Assembly (NCBI GenBank): GCA_020186115.1
Contig: WSYJ01000135.1
Coordinates: 62,001 to 126,000, forward strand
DNA: 64,000 bases
Direction: 5' to 3'
From: Histomonas meleagridis
Taxonomy: Eukaryota > Parabasalia > Tritrichomonadida > Dientamoebidae
Within the stretch, counting starts at the first letter, position 1; every line of letters starts with the position of its first letter. The translations under genes and the position numbers were made by a program. Below, in pieces: positions 20,665-30,067 of the stretch. The notes beneath the pieces are model-generated. The model was given only the letters and a program-made list of their open reading frames with translations. It had not been told where the DNA came from and ran no database searches.

Positions 20665-22119
20665 CTATAGTATAGTAAAAAAAATGTCCCGAATTTGTGC
20701 AATTAAATTAGTGTTAACAAAGAATAATGCTGGAACCAAATTAATCGAATTAATTAATCGATATAATGTCTCAGCAAATAATAATGGCGTTAAATATATC
20801 GATTGAATGATTTTCGTTAATGAATTTTCATCATTAAACGTCGAAAGTATTACAATTTCTCGTAATGAATTCATTGTATCGAAGTTATGTAAATTCTCCA
20901 TGAATATGGTGATCTTTGGATTAAAGATCCTTGATCTAGTTAATAACATGATTGTATTAGGAACAATTGACTTAAATTTTAAACAAAATGTGACAAAGAC
21001 TGTATAATATATTGGAAATTTTCGTGGATCATCACAATGTTCTAAATTTATAAACATCTCATTAAGAAAAATCGATGCAAAATATTCATGAGTTTCTAAT
21101 ATTTTCGCTAATAAAGAAATTGTGGTTTCAATCGAAATTTGTGGTTTTGTCACTTTTGCCGATATGTCCGGGAACCGTTTAGGTGTAAAGTTGTCATTAA
21201 ACGAGTCATAAAATTGATGTATGTCAGACATGTCAAAATTAGTTTGAGTCAATTTAACGGCTTCAATATCAGGAATATCAGGCCATGTATATGATTCATC
21301 GAGTTTTTGTTGGCCTGTTAAATCTATTACACCTTTAGCAAGTTGAGATAATAATGAAATAAATGGTTGACATTCAGGTGTAACAAATTTTATGATTTTA
21401 AAAAGACACATTAATGAATCTTTATTAAAACTAAGGATAAATGGCTTAAGAATAGTAATGAATTCACTCGAAATAGAGTTAGAAAATAAATCTGGAAAAC
21501 ATTGTGCAAGTTCAATTATGAAATGTAAAATAGTGTCAAATACAGGTGATTTTGAGTTACAATCTTTTGGAGTTACTCGCTTAAATATGGGTATGATTAA
21601 ATCAAAACAATTTTCTTTTCGAACATCTCTGATGAAATTAATTAAAATTTCTATAAATTCTGTTGTAATAGGGAAGTCTTCATCGTCACGAAAAAGATCT
21701 AACATAATTAAAAAAGCATTTGTAGCTTGAGATTTTGGAAATTTAACTGAGACTTGATATAATATATTGAAAATTTTGAGTGAATGTCCAAGGTTCTTCA
21801 TGTTTTCATTGATACAAATCCATGAAAGAAATGAAAATAAAGCAAAATATTGTGAAATAATATCATCAAATTGAATTTCATCAAGAAGCTTTGGGAAAAA
21901 TGGAAAATTATAAGAAGACAAATAAAGTATATTCCCAATAGATCTCGTTTCATTAGCTGTATTAAAACTTTTGAATTTTTGAAAATTAAATTTACAATAT
22001 TGTTCAGTTAGAATTTCATAGATTTCTTTATTTGTGTCTGAAACAAAATCTTGAAGCGCAGTTAAATCAATGTTATTGAGTTCTTGAAGTATGGCTTCAA
22101 TAGAAGAAAAAATTTTCAT
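20665..22119 (-). CDS. BEACH-WD40 giant, 5' part of a frameshifted gene
   Basis: 484 codons from ATG 22119 to a TAG at 20665-20667. The content is helical armadillo-like sequence with no BEACH or WD40 motif, as expected for the N terminus of a BEACH giant. It stops just after an uninterrupted run of eight T (gene strand). One additional T would join it to the following frame, which begins mid-domain with no ATG and reads YYTIVHHSKDGELYKKEIEI. Together the two parts span 7.25 kb and about 2420 codons, matching the size of the paralogue at 2.6-9.6 kb. It is therefore one gene broken by a one-base indel, biological or technical. Confidence 0.82.
   Translation of the reverse strand: MKIFSSIEAILQELNNIDLTALQDFVSDTNKEIYEILTEQYCKFNFQKFKSFNTANETRSIGNILYLSSYNFPFFPKLLDEIQFDDIISQYFALFSFLSWICINENMKNLGHSLKIFNILYQVSVKFPKSQATNAFLIMLDLFRDDEDFPITTEFIEILINFIRDVRKENCFDLIIPIFKRVTPKDCNSKSPVFDTILHFIIELAQCFPDLFSNSISSEFITILKPFILSFNKDSLMCLFKIIKFVTPECQPFISLLSQLAKGVIDLTGQQKLDESYTWPDIPDIEAVKLTQTNFDMSDIHQFYDSFNDNFTPKRFPDISAKVTKPQISIETTISLLAKILETHEYFASIFLNEMFINLEHCDDPRKFPIYYTVFVTFCLKFKSIVPNTIMLLTRSRIFNPKITIFMENLHNFDTMNSLREIVILSTFNDENSLTKIIQSIYLTPLLFAETLYRLINSINLVPALFFVNTNLIAQIRDIFFTIL
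20677..20684 (-). other. Homopolymer frameshift site splitting a BEACH gene
   Basis: Eight A on the plus strand (eight T on the gene strand). The upstream frame hits TAG 13 nt later; the downstream frame is open on both sides. A run of nine would restore one continuous frame. Typical site of a sequencing or polymerase slip. Confidence 0.8.
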
Positions 22120-22416
22120 TTTGTTTGATCTATATGCGGTTATTTGACACTTTTACTATCAAAATCAATCTTGAATCACTTTGATTTGTCCAAAATGTTA
22201 AAATTTTAACATTAAAAGAATTAGAACCTAAGTAATTTTCTTGTAAAAGAAAAAATCAAATAATAATCAGTTGTATGTTTATTCTGATATTATTTAATAT
22301 GTCATTTAGATCATCTTTAAATTGTTATTATTTTATTATACTTAACTTTAATATTTTCCATATATTATTTTAAATCTTTAAAATGTTATAATAAATATCA
22401 AATAAATTAAATAAAT
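22120..22416. other. Upstream region of BEACH gene and tail of ankyrin array
   Basis: The right part contains the last spacer of the minus-strand ankyrin array (rightmost bases up to 22416) and whatever terminal exon that gene has. I cannot fix its end: candidate short frames end at about 22328 or 22250. The left part is the BEACH gene promoter, with GTCAAATAACC and ATCAAAC before the ATG. Confidence 0.4.
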
Positions 22417-24048
22417 ATTTTTAGCATTAATATCAATTCCTTCTTGTTCAAGAAGTAATTTAACAATTTCTGTATAACCTTTTTCAGATGCAAACATGAG
22501 TGCTGTTTTAAATAATTTAAATAATTTCCAAATATTATTTTGAAATAGAAAATTATCAATATAAATATTATCTTTAGCATTAATATCTATTCCTTCTTGT
22601 TTAAGAAGTAATTTAACTATTTCTGTGCGACCATTTAAAGATGCAATCACAAGTGCTGTTCTAAATATTTTATATCATTTTCAAATATTATTTTGGGATA
22701 TAAAATTATTGAATTAAATTTTAAGTTAAACAATTAAATATCTTTAAGATTAACATCAATTCCTTCTTTTTCAAGAAGTAATTTAACGATATCTGTTTTA
22801 CCATTTTGAGATGCAATTATGAGTGCTGCTTTAATTAATTTAAATATTTTCCACATATTATTTTTAAATATAAAATATTCAAAATAAAATATATCTTTAT
22901 GATTAACATCAATTCCCTCTTTTCCAAGAAGTAATTTAACAATTTCTGGATAATTATAATCGGATGCATAAATAAGTGCTGTATCAAATTCTTTAAATAA
23001 TTTCCAAATATTATTTTGAAATCCAGAATTATTCAAATAAATTTTAAACAAAACAAATAAATATCTTTAGCATTAATATCAATTCCTTTTTGTTTAAGAA
23101 GTAATTTAACTATTTCTGTGTGACCTTCTGAAGATGCTAAAATAAGTGCTGTATAAAATATATTAAATAATTTTCAAATATTATTTTGAAATCCAGAATT
23201 ATTCAAATAAATTTTAAACAAAACAAATAAATATCTTTAGCATTAAAATCAATTCCTTCTTGTTTAAGAAGTAATTTAACTATATCAACATTACCTTTTG
23301 AAGATGCCCATATAAGTGCTGTTTGAAATCTTTTAAATAATTTTCAAATATTATTTTGAAATATCAAATTATTTTTAAAAAATTCATTTTTTGTATTAAT
23401 ATCAATTCCTTCTTGCTCAAGAAGTAATTTAACTATTTCTGTATAACCTCCTTCAGATGCAAACATAAGTAATGTTTGAAGAAATTTAAATAAATTCCAA
23501 ATATTATTTTGAAATATAAAATTATTAAAATAAATTTTAAATTAAGTAGGTAAATATCTTTTGAATTAATATCAATTCCTTCTTTTTCAAGAAGTAATTT
23601 AAATATTTCTATATGCTCATTTTCAGATGCTTTAATAAGTGCTGTTCTAAATATTTTTTATAATTTCCAACAATTATATTGAAATATTAAATTATTAAAA
23701 TAATTTATATCTTTAGCATTAATATCAATTCCTTCTTGTTCAAGAAGTAACTTAACAGTTTCTATATAACCATTTCCAGATGCTATCATAAGTGCTGTCC
23801 ATAATATTTTAAATAATTTCCAAATATTATTTTAAATCTTTAAAATGTTATAATAAATATCAAATAAAACAAATAAATATCTTTAGCATTAATATCAATT
23901 CCTTCATGTTCAAGAAGTAATTTAACTATATCAGTATAACCTTTTTCAGATGCTAAAATAAGTGCTGTCCAAAATATTTTAAGTTATCTCCAAATATTAT
24001 ATTGAAACATTAAATTATTAAAATAAATCCAAAATAGAACAAATAAAT
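22417..24048 (-). repeat. Array of ten 30-codon ankyrin modules separated by 63- or 80-nt spacers
   Basis: Modules, in gene order, begin at 23968, 23798, 23645, 23475, 23322, 23152, 22982, 22829, 22659 and 22506. Each is exactly 90 nt with no stop and reads like TALMFASEKGYTEIVKLLLE followed by EGIDINAK. Repeat distances are only 170 or 153 nt, so spacers are 80 or 63 nt; the 63-nt type lacks a 17-nt block that includes the only GT. All spacers share an AATAATATTTGGAAATTATT block 30-50 nt before the next module. Spacer lengths are frame-neutral only if spacers are removed. The array follows the DUF3447 body at 24049 with the same 80-nt spacing, so it belongs to that gene. Confidence 0.85.
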
Positions 24049-25260
24049 ATTTTTAGTATTAATATCAATTTTTCCATCTTTTAAAATAAATTCAACAAGT
24101 TCTTCATTTCCTTGTTCTAAAGAAAAGAATAAATGTTTTTTTTGAAGTTGATTTCCTTTCAAAAATTGTTGGATGAGAAATATATTTCCATTTATAGCTA
24201 ATTCATATATAATGGAATCATTAATCCTCAATCCTTTTTCTTGTAAGTAAAATAAAATTTGGTAGTTATGATATTTGACACATTTCCTTCCCAACTTTTC
24301 AAATTTTTCAATTTCTATAATTTTATTTTCATAAAGATATTTAAAGATATCATTACGATGGAATTCAATTGCTGCTTCATATGCACCTTCAAATGATGAA
24401 TAATTTTGTTCACATAAATGAATGATTTCTAGATTTCCATTTGCAACTGCATATTTACCTGTGTTATCTAATTTTGCACCATTCATAAGTAAATATTTAA
24501 AACATTTGATTGATCCAAAAAATGCTGCATAATCAATCAATGTAGCATTGTTTTGATTAATAAATGAATATCTTTCATAAAGTGATGGTTCAATTTTTTG
24601 ATTAAAATCAAAATATGGTTGTGATGATATAACTTGAAGTTTTTCTACTTCATCATTTCGAATTATTTTTGCTATTTCATTCGGATTATGTCCTTCTTTA
24701 ATTAATTTCTTATGAAGTTCCCAATTGTTTTCTGAAAGTTCTTCAAAATTATCAAAGAATTCATCACCAAATAAACAATTGAAAGTGATACGTCCAGCAA
24801 TTTTCATAGAAACTTTTTTCTTATATTTTTCAACTTTTCGGATTGAAGTATGATGCGCAAAAAATAATGAATTTTCAATTTTTAACAAAAAAGGACTTAC
24901 TAAATTTTGCTCAAGCATTTTTTCAAGAAGATAACATGATTCTTGGCTATTGAACCATATAAGAAATCGTATAAATATATCAGTAATTTTAAATACATTT
25001 TTATGAATTTTTCCTTCTTCATCTTCTAGTAATTGTATAATATTAAGATAAAATTTAAAGTCCTCCTTGTTTGAAACAAAACGTGCATAAAGAAAATGAC
25101 AAATAATTAGATTTGATGAGTACATTAAATTTTTATCAAGTATTGAAATTATTTTATGAATATATGATTCAATGTTGTTGGTTGTTGATCCCATAGTTTG
25201 ATCATTTGCATAAGGTATTTCAAATATAATCTGTTCAAGAGGTAAAATAATTGTATCCAT
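24010..25260 (-). CDS. DUF3447-type ankyrin protein, first coding block
   Basis: About 416 codons from the chosen ATG at 25260; upstream in-frame ATGs at 25284 and 25338 also exist. 25338 is unlikely because promoter-like ATCGTT and CCTTT elements lie between it and 25284. The N-terminal half is the helical DUF3447 region. It is followed by HKKLIKEGHNPNEIAKIIR, the conserved CSFINEEN-like/NATLIDYAAFFGSIKCFKYLL ankyrin block, and divergent ankyrin repeats. The block really ends at KIDINTKN (24049); the last 13 codons to 24010 are spacer. These proteins are a very large, poorly understood trichomonad family, presumably protein-binding. The full gene continues through the array to about 22.4 kb. 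Confidence 0.75.
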   Translation of the reverse strand: MDTIILPLEQIIFEIPYANDQTMGSTTNNIESYIHKIISILDKNLMYSSNLIICHFLYARFVSNKEDFKFYLNIIQLLEDEEGKIHKNVFKITDIFIRFLIWFNSQESCYLLEKMLEQNLVSPFLLKIENSLFFAHHTSIRKVEKYKKKVSMKIAGRITFNCLFGDEFFDNFEELSENNWELHKKLIKEGHNPNEIAKIIRNDEVEKLQVISSQPYFDFNQKIEPSLYERYSFINQNNATLIDYAAFFGSIKCFKYLLMNGAKLDNTGKYAVANGNLEIIHLCEQNYSSFEGAYEAAIEFHRNDIFKYLYENKIIEIEKFEKLGRKCVKYHNYQILFYLQEKGLRINDSIIYELAINGNIFLIQQFLKGNQLQKKHLFFSLEQGNEELVEFILKDGKIDINTKNIYLFYFGFILII

Positions 25261-25296
25261 TTTGATAAAATGAGCTGACGGCATATTTGAAAGGAA

Positions 25297-25302
25297 AACG
25301 AT
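25297..25302 (-). promoter_or_regulatory. AACGAT element with adjacent CCTTT before the DUF3447 gene
   Basis: On the gene strand ATCGTTTTCCTTTCAAATATG: an M3-like ATCGTT, then CCTTT (the M5-like motif described at Trichomonas start sites), then an initiator-like TCAAAT and an ATG at 25284. It argues that translation starts at 25284 or 25260. Confidence 0.45.
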
Positions 25303-25338
25303 TAAAGGGGTCCACCCTGTTTTGAATATGTAAAACAT

Positions 25339-25620
25339 TCAAATGAACAACTTTTACAATTATTTTACAATTAGATTCTAATTGTAGATTTAACTTTTAG
25401 TTTTGTACAAAATGTAAAACAATGTCATAAAACCCACCATAACTTTTTATTCTAGTTACTTTTATAATAACACGTTTCCTTACTAATTATCTATTAAATG
25501 AGCATGCACAATTAAAAATATTTTAGATAATCGTGATATAATTTAATTTTTTTTAATGGGAAACGACCGTTTAGAGAACGGGAACCGTTTATTATTCTGC
25601 TGTTTTATATAAAAAGTGGA
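25339..25620. promoter_or_regulatory. Divergent promoter region with repeated CCGTTTA
   Basis: 282 bp between the ankyrin gene and the exostosin-like gene. At 25562-25591 AACGACCGTTTA and GGGAACCGTTTATT lie in tandem, 30-60 bp before the exostosin ATG; AACCGTT and AACGG are Myb-site-like. No other features seen. Confidence 0.35.
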
Positions 25621-26754
25621 ATGCTGAAACAAAGGAATTATTCTTATTTCAAGAAGAAAATTAAATCATCTCTTTGGTTGATTATTTATTTCAGCATGGT
25701 TTCATTGATTTTTTCTTTATATAGAACCTCACCATTTCCAAATATTTTCATAGAAAAATCGAAATTCTCACGTAAAAAATTTTATAAAGATGTACTCAAG
25801 TGTATGAATCAGCCTCCTGATGCTCGTTACATAACAGATGCAAAGTCAAGAAATGAGCAATATCAGATAATTGAAGAATATATCAAAAACAATTATCCCA
25901 ATGTCAGTGGTACTTGCTATGCATACTATTGCGGTAAGCAACTCGAAGAACTATGGTATGACGAATTTCATAATAAGCCCATTGAAGATTTTGGTATTTT
26001 TGTACCCATATTTGTCAAGTACGTCAATCTTTACTTTGGCCTCCCCGATCAATATGGCTCGTTTGTTAATGGATTGTTCAAAATTTTAAATCCAAATTTT
26101 TTATACATCACGGTCAGTAGTTATTCCGATGGAATCGAGACTGTTAATAACCTCAAAGTACCAGAAAATGTATTTATAGTGTCTGGCGGTGGCTTAGGCC
26201 ATGTTCCATTTCATATTTTTTTAAAAGAACAACCAGCACTTAATGTTTCCAAAGAGCCGAAGTACACCACAGTCTTTATGGGCGACAAAGGACGTCATGA
26301 TGTCCGTAAAAAGATGATAGACATCTGTAAACAAAAGCTCGGAGAAAAGTTTTACACCGGATTTAATGATCGGTGGGTCAAAACATATCAAGACACGAAA
26401 GTTATATTAACTCCGCGAGGCTATGGACGAAACTCATTTCGTTTTACCGAAGTGTTACAGATGAGAATGATACCAATTAACATTTATAGCGATATTCCTT
26501 GGGTTCCATATTATGATTCGATAAATTGGAGCGAAATCGCTTTCATCATAAAAATAGAACAGCTGAATCAGACATTGGATAAAATAGAAAAAATGAGTTA
26601 CGAAGAATTGGAAAAAATGAGAAGAAAAATCTTGTTGCTAAGAGATACACATTTCACAGTAAAAGGCGCATTAGGTCAATTGGCTAATTTCATGAAATAT
26701 GGTTTCGAGGGAACTGATTTAAGATGTGGAACTAGAAAATATAAAAGAACATAA
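25621..26754 (+). CDS. Exostosin-like (GT47) glycosyltransferase, type II membrane protein
   Basis: A protein of 377 residues. A basic N terminus (KKKIKSS) precedes one signal-anchor helix at about 18-34, placing the catalytic part in the Golgi/ER lumen. The C-terminal half carries the exostosin signature: VILTPRGYGRNSFRFTEVLQ, then MRMIPINIYSDIPWVPYYD and INWSEIAFII, equivalent to the RG-S-R-EAL-GCIPVI and W-AV-I elements of the family. FMGDKGRHDVRKKM precedes it. Family members transfer sugars in heparan, xyloglucan or related glycans; the substrate here is unknown. The single intact frame contrasts with the decayed DNA around it. Confidence 0.8.
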   Translation: MLKQRNYSYFKKKIKSSLWLIIYFSMVSLIFSLYRTSPFPNIFIEKSKFSRKKFYKDVLKCMNQPPDARYITDAKSRNEQYQIIEEYIKNNYPNVSGTCYAYYCGKQLEELWYDEFHNKPIEDFGIFVPIFVKYVNLYFGLPDQYGSFVNGLFKILNPNFLYITVSSYSDGIETVNNLKVPENVFIVSGGGLGHVPFHIFLKEQPALNVSKEPKYTTVFMGDKGRHDVRKKMIDICKQKLGEKFYTGFNDRWVKTYQDTKVILTPRGYGRNSFRFTEVLQMRMIPINIYSDIPWVPYYDSINWSEIAFIIKIEQLNQTLDKIEKMSYEELEKMRRKILLLRDTHFTVKGALGQLANFMKYGFEGTDLRCGTRKYKRT

Positions 26755-27348
26755 CATTATGTTATAAATATAACCAATAATTTTGTTGTTTATATCTTCA
26801 AAGTCAAATTAAGTTAATAAATTTTATATTTCAAAAGAATATTTGAAAATTATTTATATCATTTTGTAAAGGAAATATGTTAGCATCTATATATGGTCAT
26901 AATGATTGGTTCGGAACGAGCTGTTCGAAAATTTAACCCTTTACCAAATTTGTAATGTTGAGTGCAAGATTGCAAATCAAGTGACATAAATAACTTTTTC
27001 ATTCTATGTTTGGCTATTGAATGCGTATACAAATTTTTGAATGAGATGATTTTAAAAAATAAGAATTTTTTGGTTGCTTTATTTTTTTCGTTAATGCAAA
27101 ATTGAATGGTAGAAATTGTGTAATACACAAAACAATGTTTTTTCTGTGGCGACCGTTTGGGGTACAATTTTTTCTTTGAAATATCTTTTGAGCAAATTTA
27201 CCTAATGGGTTAAACAGCATACAACAGAAGTTAAGTGATTTAACACAGAAATTAAATCATCGACAACATTACGTTATCAATTTTTTCTTAACGTTAACAT
27301 TGCTACAAACACCAAGCACAGAAAATTATGATATGGAATAGTTTCTGA
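26755..27348. other. Gene-free region
   Basis: AT-rich, with minus-strand open frames around 26880-27220 that look accidental: lysine/phenylalanine-rich translation of A/T runs, with no motif. A few coding-like codons (LNSIQQKLSDLTQKLNHR at about 27211-27265, plus strand) may belong to the decayed gene that follows. Confidence 0.35.
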
Positions 27349-28030
27349 CCAGAAGTTGCTGGAGCATTAAAAGGACAATCAAAAATATGTGAAGTAGCTA
27401 GTGAATGGATAAAAACGATTACGAGTGATTTCATAAAACGAGGTTAATTATTAACACCATTTTCACTACATATATCATTTGGAATAACATCTAATTCAAG
27501 AAATTTTGTAAGTGATACAATTGATGCTATTGAATGTATAATTAACAAATTTGCAGAAAATAATACCCTGAAGACCTCGGCCATTTTTGTATAATGTGCT
27601 TCAAGGCTACTGATTCTAATCCTACACGTATTTCGTAGTGCAAAAATAGATTTCCGATGACAGAAATTTGTTGAATCTTCAACTTGGTATATGGTAATAC
27701 ATTAAATTAACTCTAATAAAAAGACAAATTGCCAAATTAAAGGCGAAGGCCATACATAAATGTATATCAATGCTGCATAGAAAGTTACTAAATGTTTCGC
27801 ACTCAACGAAGAGAAGCTTTTACATGAAGACAATAAGAACTTAAGGCGTTAAAATAATAAAACAGATGAAACGCAAGGTTTTGCTAATATTTATATCGAA
27901 TTAGATGATCTAAGTGAAAATGTACAATTAATAAGGAAATAACCTCAGAATCTAGAGGAAGGAGGACTCGAATTCGATAAAAGGGCTATCACAAGGGAAA
28001 TTGATTATCTATCTGATCAGATAGATTAAA
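27349..28030 (+). pseudogene. Decayed coding sequence of unknown family
   Basis: 27349-27594 reads open except for one TAA: PEVAGALKGQSKICEVASEW, then a stop in FIKRG*LLTPF, then SLHISFGITSNSRNFVSDTI and further. At 27860-28029 another broken frame reads ETQGFANIYIELDDLSENVQ and, after a stop, EEGGLEFDKRAITREIDYLS ending in a stop. Codon use is less AT-rich than the surroundings and the frames are interrupted by single stops and shifts. This is what an old, inactivated gene looks like, perhaps a mobile-element gene, but I cannot name the family. Confidence 0.45.
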
Positions 28031-28819
28031 CATAAGTTTGTGAAATTAATTTCCCCAAAAATAAACAAGTGGAAAATTTGCAATAAAAAATAAAAATAAA
28101 AGTTTTTAAACTATAGCTCGCCTTAAGGCTCACAAAAAAATATTTGGGCTTAAAGAAAAGTGACATTTTGGGGTGCCCTAGAGAAGTGATCACTTTTAAT
28201 GTTATTTTTTGCCAAAATATAAAAATATCTCACGAAACCCTTGTTTTATTTGAACCAAATTATAAGAATCTCATTAATTTCATCTATAGGTCTTTTATAT
28301 CTATATATTATCTTGTTCATCAAATTTTGTTACAATATGAACCTTGAAAACATGATTTTGTCCCCAAATGAAAACTTTATTTCTCTTATTATTTGAGATA
28401 TTTATATTTTGTCTATAAAAATTTTATTTTTAGAAAAAATTTGATTATTCTATCAGATAAATTTTTGAAATATTTTTTGATGTGGAGATATAAAGAATAT
28501 TCAAACTAAAAATTGTGTGTAATCTTTAAACAAATTTAAAAAACCTATGTAAATAAAGCCAAGCCATTCTGATGGTTATAACATAACATGTGTGCCGCTT
28601 TCTGATTGGTGTATTTTTTATCGTTGTTGGCAAAATTTTATTCAATTGGCATAAATTAATTAATCGAAAGGTAACACAATTCAAGAATTTAATGAATTTG
28701 CAAATAATACTTCAAGTATTATGAAAAAACAATCTCGTTATACACATATGACTGAAAAATACATTTGATAGGAATATTTAATGTTTTAATGTAAATTTTG
28801 AAATTATTATCTTTAATTT
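28031..28819. other. Gene-free region, partly GC-shifted
   Basis: 28110-28200 includes CTCGCCTTAAGGCTCA and TTTTGGGGTGCCCTAG, which stand out from the AT background but match nothing I know. 28700-28768 reads EFANNTSSIMKKQSRYTHMT and may be an upstream exon fragment of the ankyrin array. No intact gene. Confidence 0.35.
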
Positions 28820-30013
28820 AGGAAAGCACTTGAGCTTGCAGAAGCTTATGGTAACACCAATGTTATTAATATACTTCTTGAAGGAACAAATATTAATGGT
28901 AAAGATATTACTTTATTTCAATCAAAATTTGATTTAGTTATTTGATAAATATTCAAAATATTTGGAATTTTTTTAATATATTTGTACCATTACTTATATG
29001 GGCATGCATGGAAAATAAAGTCAAAGTGTTTAAAGCTCTTCTTGAACAAAAAAGAATAGATGTTAATATTAGAAATGTTTTATTATCTATACCAATGTTT
29101 GTATAAGTAATTGAATTTTTTATTATTAATCCCAAAGATATTTATTTGTACTATTTAATTTTTATTTCAATAATTTTGTATTTTAAAACAATATTTGGAA
29201 ATTATTTAGAATATTTAATACAGTACTTATGTATGCATCTGGAAATAATAAAATAAATATAGTTAAATTACTTCTTGAACACGAAGGAATTGATATTAAT
29301 GCTAAAAATATTTATTTGTTTTATTCGAAATTCATATTAATAATTTTATATTTTAAAATAATATTTGGAAATTATGTAAATTATTTAAAACAGCACTTAT
29401 GTGTGCATCTGAAAAAGGTTATACAGAAACAGTTAAATTACTTCTTAAACAAGAAGGAATTGATATTAATGCTAAAGATATTTATTTGTTTTATTTAAAA
29501 TTTATTTTAATAATTTTATATTTCAAAATAATATTCGAAAATGATATAAAATATTTAGAACAGCACTTATTGAAGCATCTTATAATGGTCATACAGAAAC
29601 AGTTAAATTACTTCTTGAACAAGAAGGAATTGATATTAATGATAAAGATATTTATTTGTTTTGTTTAAAATTTATTTGAATAATTCTGGATTTCAAAATA
29701 ATATTTGGAAATTATTTAAATCATTTAAAACAGCACTTATGGCAGCATCTAGATGTGGTTACATAGAAATAGTTAAATTACTTCTTGAACAAGAAGGAAT
29801 TGATATTAATTTTACATCTATTCATTTGTTTTATTTAAAATTTATTTTAATAATTTGATATTTCAAAATAATATATGGAAATTATTTATATTATTTGATT
29901 CAGCACTCGCCAATTTGTATTGGGAAGACGCCATGAAAATTTTTAAATTGATTGCTGAGCGCGCAGAAAAAAGGAACACACAAACGGGAATTAAGCGATA
30001 CAACGAACAGTAA
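28820..30013 (+). pseudogene. Spaced ankyrin array without an N-terminal DUF3447 body
   Basis: Modules begin with degraded copies at 28820 (KALELAEAYGNTNVINILLE) and about 28992 (PLLIWACMENKVKVFKALLE). Regular 30-codon modules follow, with CAG(C/T)AC at 29221, 29391, 29561, 29731 and 29901, i.e. exactly 170 nt apart. The last block reads SALANLYWEDAMKIFKLIAE and ends at TAA 30011-30013 after a polar tail. Spacers are 80 nt with the shared AATAATATTTGGAAATTATT block. No DUF3447 body is found upstream within 2 kb, so either the first exon is lost or this is a partial copy. Modules are intact although each 170-nt step shifts the frame by two. Confidence 0.6.
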
Positions 30014-30067
30014 CAGGAATAAACGACACATCAACATTTTTATGTATATATCTTAGCATTTAATAAA

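Noticed and set aside
22378-23051. Two 90-105-codon frames spanning pairs of ankyrin modules
   Set aside because: They exist because some spacers are 63 nt (3n) and happen to be open; they have no start context and belong to the array.
26880-27220. Minus-strand frames of 95 and 68 codons
   Set aside because: Overlapping frames over A/T-run DNA with no domain, no clear initiator and next to decayed DNA; probably chance.
27950-28000. Possible tRNA (GGACTCGAATTCG looks like a T-loop)
   Set aside because: No cloverleaf, A-box or acceptor stem can be built around it; no other tRNA-like B-box was noticed in the window.
29471-29563. Ordinary GT-AG introns (GTTTTA...ACAG) in the ankyrin spacers
   Set aside because: Removing GT to CAG takes out 76 nt, which does not restore the frame (80 minus a multiple of three is needed), and the 63-nt spacers have no GT.
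29229-29858. Short open frames of 65-89 codons over the ankyrin array
   Set aside because: They run from one module through the spacer into the wrong frame of the next module, so they are by-products of the 170-nt period, not separate genes.
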